NCBI GenBank assembly: GCA_965153455.1
Contig: OZ234502.1
Span: 16,027,495 to 16,091,494, forward strand
DNA length: 64,000 nt
From: Sphagnum compactum
Taxonomy: Eukaryota > Bryophyta > Sphagnopsida > Sphagnales
Direction of reading: 5' to 3'
Shown here: in pieces, positions 60,545-64,000 of the stretch
How the letters are laid out: each line of letters begins with the position of its first letter
Numbering within the stretch: the stretch's first letter is position 1
Translations under genes and position numbers: made by a program
Notes under the pieces: generated by a model
Database searches by the model: none
Told to the model about the DNA's origin: nothing
What the model saw: only the letters and a program-made list of their open reading frames with translations

Positions 60545-62490
60545 AGCATGTTGGATCAATTAACAGACAAGGAAAATGTGCCATCTATTCTTGAAACACA
60601 ATCAAGGAAAAAAACAAAGGTTAATCAAATTCCAATGGTTGTAATTAGGGGCCAATGGATAATTGAAACACTATAGGAAACAATGGATACTATTGAATAA
60701 GGAAATTATTTTTTATAAAGGGCTAATAGGTCATGGAACATACCTTTGAACTCCTTTTGTGACCATCTGAATGGTGAGACCAAATCCAAAAAAATGGGAC
60801 TAGGAGGACTGCTAACATAATAAGAAGATTTAATAATCATTACTTGGACATCAGCTATGCAGGAATGTGGTGTGTCCATATTGTTGCACTAGCAAAAATG
60901 AAGGTTGGAAAACTAACACAAAAAAGGTTTACACCATTCCGAGATGGAATACTAGGGATTAAAATGATGGTTTTGGTTCAAGTGCAAACATCAAAATTAA
61001 ACATAAGATAAGCTAAAGGTTTTGAAATTTGCAAAGCACAAGGTCTTATTATTAATTCTTTCATTTCATTTTAAAACAACTTGCAAACATTATATAGCCA
61101 ATATAATACTCCACAAATCATATATAAAATTTAAATAAGTAGATATTCAAACAAGCATGTAATCAAGAGCAAAGGGGTAAATGCAAGCTACAGTGGCTCA
61201 CTTTTGGACTTTGCAAAACTCCCTACAAGTTTCTAGGAAATTCATAAAAGATATTCAAATGGACATGGTTGTTACTTTTAAAAATGTCATTGTTGTAATT
61301 TTTGACTAGTAAATGTTCAATCACTTAAAAATCCTCATAAATCTATGTCAACACTTACATTAACAAAAGTTGATGTCATTTTTCAATTTGGAAGTCATAA
61401 AAGGACGACCCACAAAGTCCATATGAATAATGCCCCAAGTAAAAGTTTCAAAAAAATGCTTTTGGGATAAACAAATTTGAAAACAAACAAAAATTGCAAC
61501 TCATACGAACTTACGAAAATATGATCCAATTTTAAGCATTAAAAAATCCTTAATTATTAAATGGTTAAGGTTTTCAAAAAAAAGATTCCTCAATTGAATT
61601 TATCATCTCATGATACATCATATATTGAGTCCCAAACAAATTTTGAATGTGAATCACTATTATTTTTTCCATTTTGTGATGTTCCAGTCCAACAACCAAT
61701 CCATATTTTTTAATACACATAATTCTTTTCATAGTAAAGTTGATATTTTAAATCCAAATCCCAATTAGTAGATTTAAGGATATATTAATTACCATATGTA
61801 TTTGAATGAAGGGTACCTAACGACAATTATACATTTTGTCATAAAAGTGAACCACTCAACCATACATTCACCCAAGGGTTCTTGCCAAGATAAGGTCCAA
61901 TATAGTGTATAGTACAATCCCCAAATCTGGCAAATGGCTAATTATAAGCTATGCAATAAATGTAGTGGGTGAGATGTTTTTAGGATTTTACATCTTTGAA
62001 AGTAAAGGATTGAAAAACAATTACATTAAATTCTATAAACTAGGTATATGCATGACAATGTAAAAAGAGTTTGGATGATTCATTTCTTGTTCAAAAAGTT
62101 TTTATATTTCTTCAAAATGTATATTCTAGGTGGAATGTTTTAACCAATTGATCTTATTAATTCTAAATGGACATGGTAGTCATGTAACCCTAGAGGCAAC
62201 AAAGTAAGCCCAAAAGGTTGGATTAAATATGACCACTTTACCTTCACGTATATTTCATGCCTTATAACCTTTAGATGTTTCATGTTATAAACCTTTTAAA
62301 ACTTTGTTTTTTAAAAGCTATCTAGATGTAACTATGGCAAGATACAATTACATGGAGCTAGACAAGATCACATTGATTGGATGGGCGGACCAAGCTTTAG
62401 ACTTTTTGTTTACAAAATAAACCATCAAATTTGGGTTTAAAGCAATATGCATACGACCTTATAACCCAAAGGCAATGATTCAAGCTCCAA
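60545..62490 (+). pseudogene. dead pogo/Tigger-like (CENP-B type) DDE transposase
   Basis: Plus-strand pieces in order, interrupted by stops and frameshifts: NIPLNSFCDHLNGETKSKKMG (60740-60800), MQECGVS with the following ELTQKRFTPF-like helix (60850-60940), KWWFWFKCKHQN-like (60960-61000), NLQTLYSQYNTPQIIY (61070-61130), the DDE-core strand LILNGHGSHVTLEA (about 62150-62200, Asp replaced by Asn), and the tail YMELDKITLIGWADQALDFLF with FKAICIRPYNPKAM (62345-62480). The layout matches plant pogo-family transposases with an N-terminal DNA-binding region. Terminal inverted repeats were not located. Confidence 0.8.
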
Positions 62491-63585
62491 CCATTTACAC
62501 ATTAGTAGCAAACACTAAAGGAGGTGAAAAGCATCACATGTCAATTGAACAAGACCATCAAGAACAATAATGTGAAAACAATTTTGTTATTAAAAATCTC
62601 TTCCATATACACATTACATCAATTTAGTAAACAACAATGGAAGATCTCTTTACCAATAGGTAAGAAATTTAACAATGCTATTATGTAGATTTGTTTCATT
62701 GCCTTGAAATGACAAATGTTAGGGCAAAGGAAATGAATATAGTAAACCTAGATGACCCTAATGCTGATTAATTGCAAGAATAACAAATAGTTGGGGAGGC
62801 CATTTTCAAATATTACCACATGACATGCAAAAAAATTATAAGGTGCAAATTATTGAGAAATATTAAAAATTATAGTTTTAAAAAATGTGAATAAGGTGAT
62901 TATAATTCATTATATGAAAATATTATTAAACTATACCTAAAATATTTAAAAAATACTTAAAATATTATATTATTTCATAGCATGTTAGAAAATAGCCTTT
63001 TACTTCAAGTGTTACTTAAAATATATAAGGAGTTACCTCTTCAAAAATAAATAACACCAAATTTGAAATTGGAAATCGTACTTTCACAACCTTTTGTCTC
63101 TGCACCATTTGCTTACAAGACAAACCAAAGGCAAAGAATTGTTAATTGACTATTCATAGTCACAGGTCATGACCTCTACCAAATTCTTAGAGATACCAAG
63201 AAAAATAATAATAGAAAAACAATTACAAAGGAAACTAAAAAAACAAACTAGAAAGATAAGGAAGAAAAAAAGACTAGAAGAACAACATATTATTTAATTG
63301 TTAAAGAATGAATAGTAGGTCACCCAATTGAAAGATAGGTCAGAGTCAAAATTGCTACAACTTGTTCTATAACAACTATTAAGGAAGTCGATAATCGATT
63401 GCATCAAAAATTCTGCATGGGCTATAAGGCATAAAAATCAATTTACATGGGTGTTCACTTTGGGGTCATAACAACAATTCAGTAGGAAACTATGCAGCAA
63501 ATAAGGGCTAGAATGCTTACATGAGGGCACATTGCAATAAGGTTGCACCATCTTATTGAATAATCAAGACATGAGAAAAGGGGAG
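62491..63585. other. intergenic, no supported gene
   Basis: AT-rich sequence downstream of the transposase remnant. I see no recognisable coding sequence or RNA gene. It may include the outer part of the pogo-like element. Confidence 0.3.
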
Positions 63586-63589
63586 AGGG

Positions 63590-64000
63590 AGGGTAAAGGG
63601 CAACAAACAAGGAGGAGGAGGTTGAACAATAGTTAAAACACCAAGAAAAGGAACAAGAATAGCGAAAAACCAAGAGTTGGAAGTTGTAACAGTTAAACAT
63701 TAAGAAGAGGAGGTTGAATAACATTTAAGAATCAAAAGGAAGAACAATAACAACTAAGCACTATGAAGAGGAGGTCAAATAACAACTAAACACCAAGAAG
63801 AGGAGTAATGATAGTTAAGCACCAAGAGAAGGAGATTGTAACAACTAACCACAAAAAAGAACAACGACAACTAAACACTAGAAAGAGGAGGTTGAATAGC
63901 AATTAAGCACCAAGAAGAACAACAACATCAGATGAGCACAAAAAGGAATAGGAATAGCAACGAAGCATTGGTTAAAAGGAGGAATTCAGAACAATTAAGC
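63590..64000. repeat. degenerate minisatellite, runs out of the window
   Basis: Variants of 'AACTAAGCACCAAGAAGAGGAGGTTGAATAACA' recur about every 30-45 bp from 63590 to the end. Units vary in length and sequence. The minus-strand 81-codon frame across its start is a by-product. Confidence 0.7.

Noticed and set aside
1-64000. tRNA, rRNA or other structured RNA genes
   Set aside because: I looked for tRNA A/B-box patterns and rRNA-like blocks by eye and found none I could support; a covariance-model scan would be decisive.

Overview
The window looks like nuclear DNA of a land plant outside the flowering plants, most likely a bryophyte, lycophyte or fern. The evidence is GT-AG split genes with many small phase-matched exons, an AT-rich background full of retrotransposon, Helitron and pogo-type debris, a plastid-targeted MurJ (lipid II flippase, kept where plastids still make peptidoglycan), and an alpha/beta-hydrolase of the type known from hydrolase-NLR proteins of early land plants. 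The species cannot be fixed by reading alone. Assignments come from motif recognition and splice-phase bookkeeping, without database searches.

Layout. 1-7.7 kb is repeat territory: the end of an LTR, a long array of 10-bp TTGGYTAAAC-like units split by a solo LTR with a matching 5-bp target duplication, a 55-60 bp tandem repeat, ATGGATG-rich sequence, and a decayed coding repeat. 7.7-15.2 kb (minus) is an eleven-exon gene for a TPR-CHAT cysteine protease of about 1212 residues with intact His and Cys. Head-to-head with it, 740 bp away, is a three-exon plus-strand gene (15.9-17.85 kb) for an unrecognised protein of about 414 residues. 17.65-23.44 kb is a tandem segmental duplication that starts inside the last exon of that gene; each copy carries another decamer array, and the second copy is split by a 915-bp solo LTR. 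24-31.6 kb holds LTR debris and otherwise nothing I can name.

31.66-33.12 kb (plus) carries three exons of a serine hydrolase (GHSFGG) with a decayed duplicate of its middle exon inside an intron. 33-39 kb is AT-rich and gene-poor. 39.0-44.9 kb (minus) is the MurJ gene with 18 well-supported exons plus a probable last exon; a likely 5' leader exon near 45.7 kb is separated from it by an intron holding three 197-bp repeats with telo-box motifs. 46-49.6 kb holds gene fragments, including exons of the cohesin-release factor WAPL with an in-frame stop. 50.0-52.5 kb is a dead Helitron helicase. 57.0-57.4 kb is an intronless, strikingly GC-rich gene for a small secreted eight-cysteine protein with a clear TATA box and a duplicated upstream element. 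60.5-62.5 kb is a dead pogo/Tigger-like transposase, and a minisatellite begins near 63.6 kb and runs out of the window.

There is no shared pathway across the window. The most interesting items are the TPR-CHAT protease with its head-to-head partner, the plastid MurJ gene, the hydrolase with its ghost exon, and the 10-bp-period arrays.
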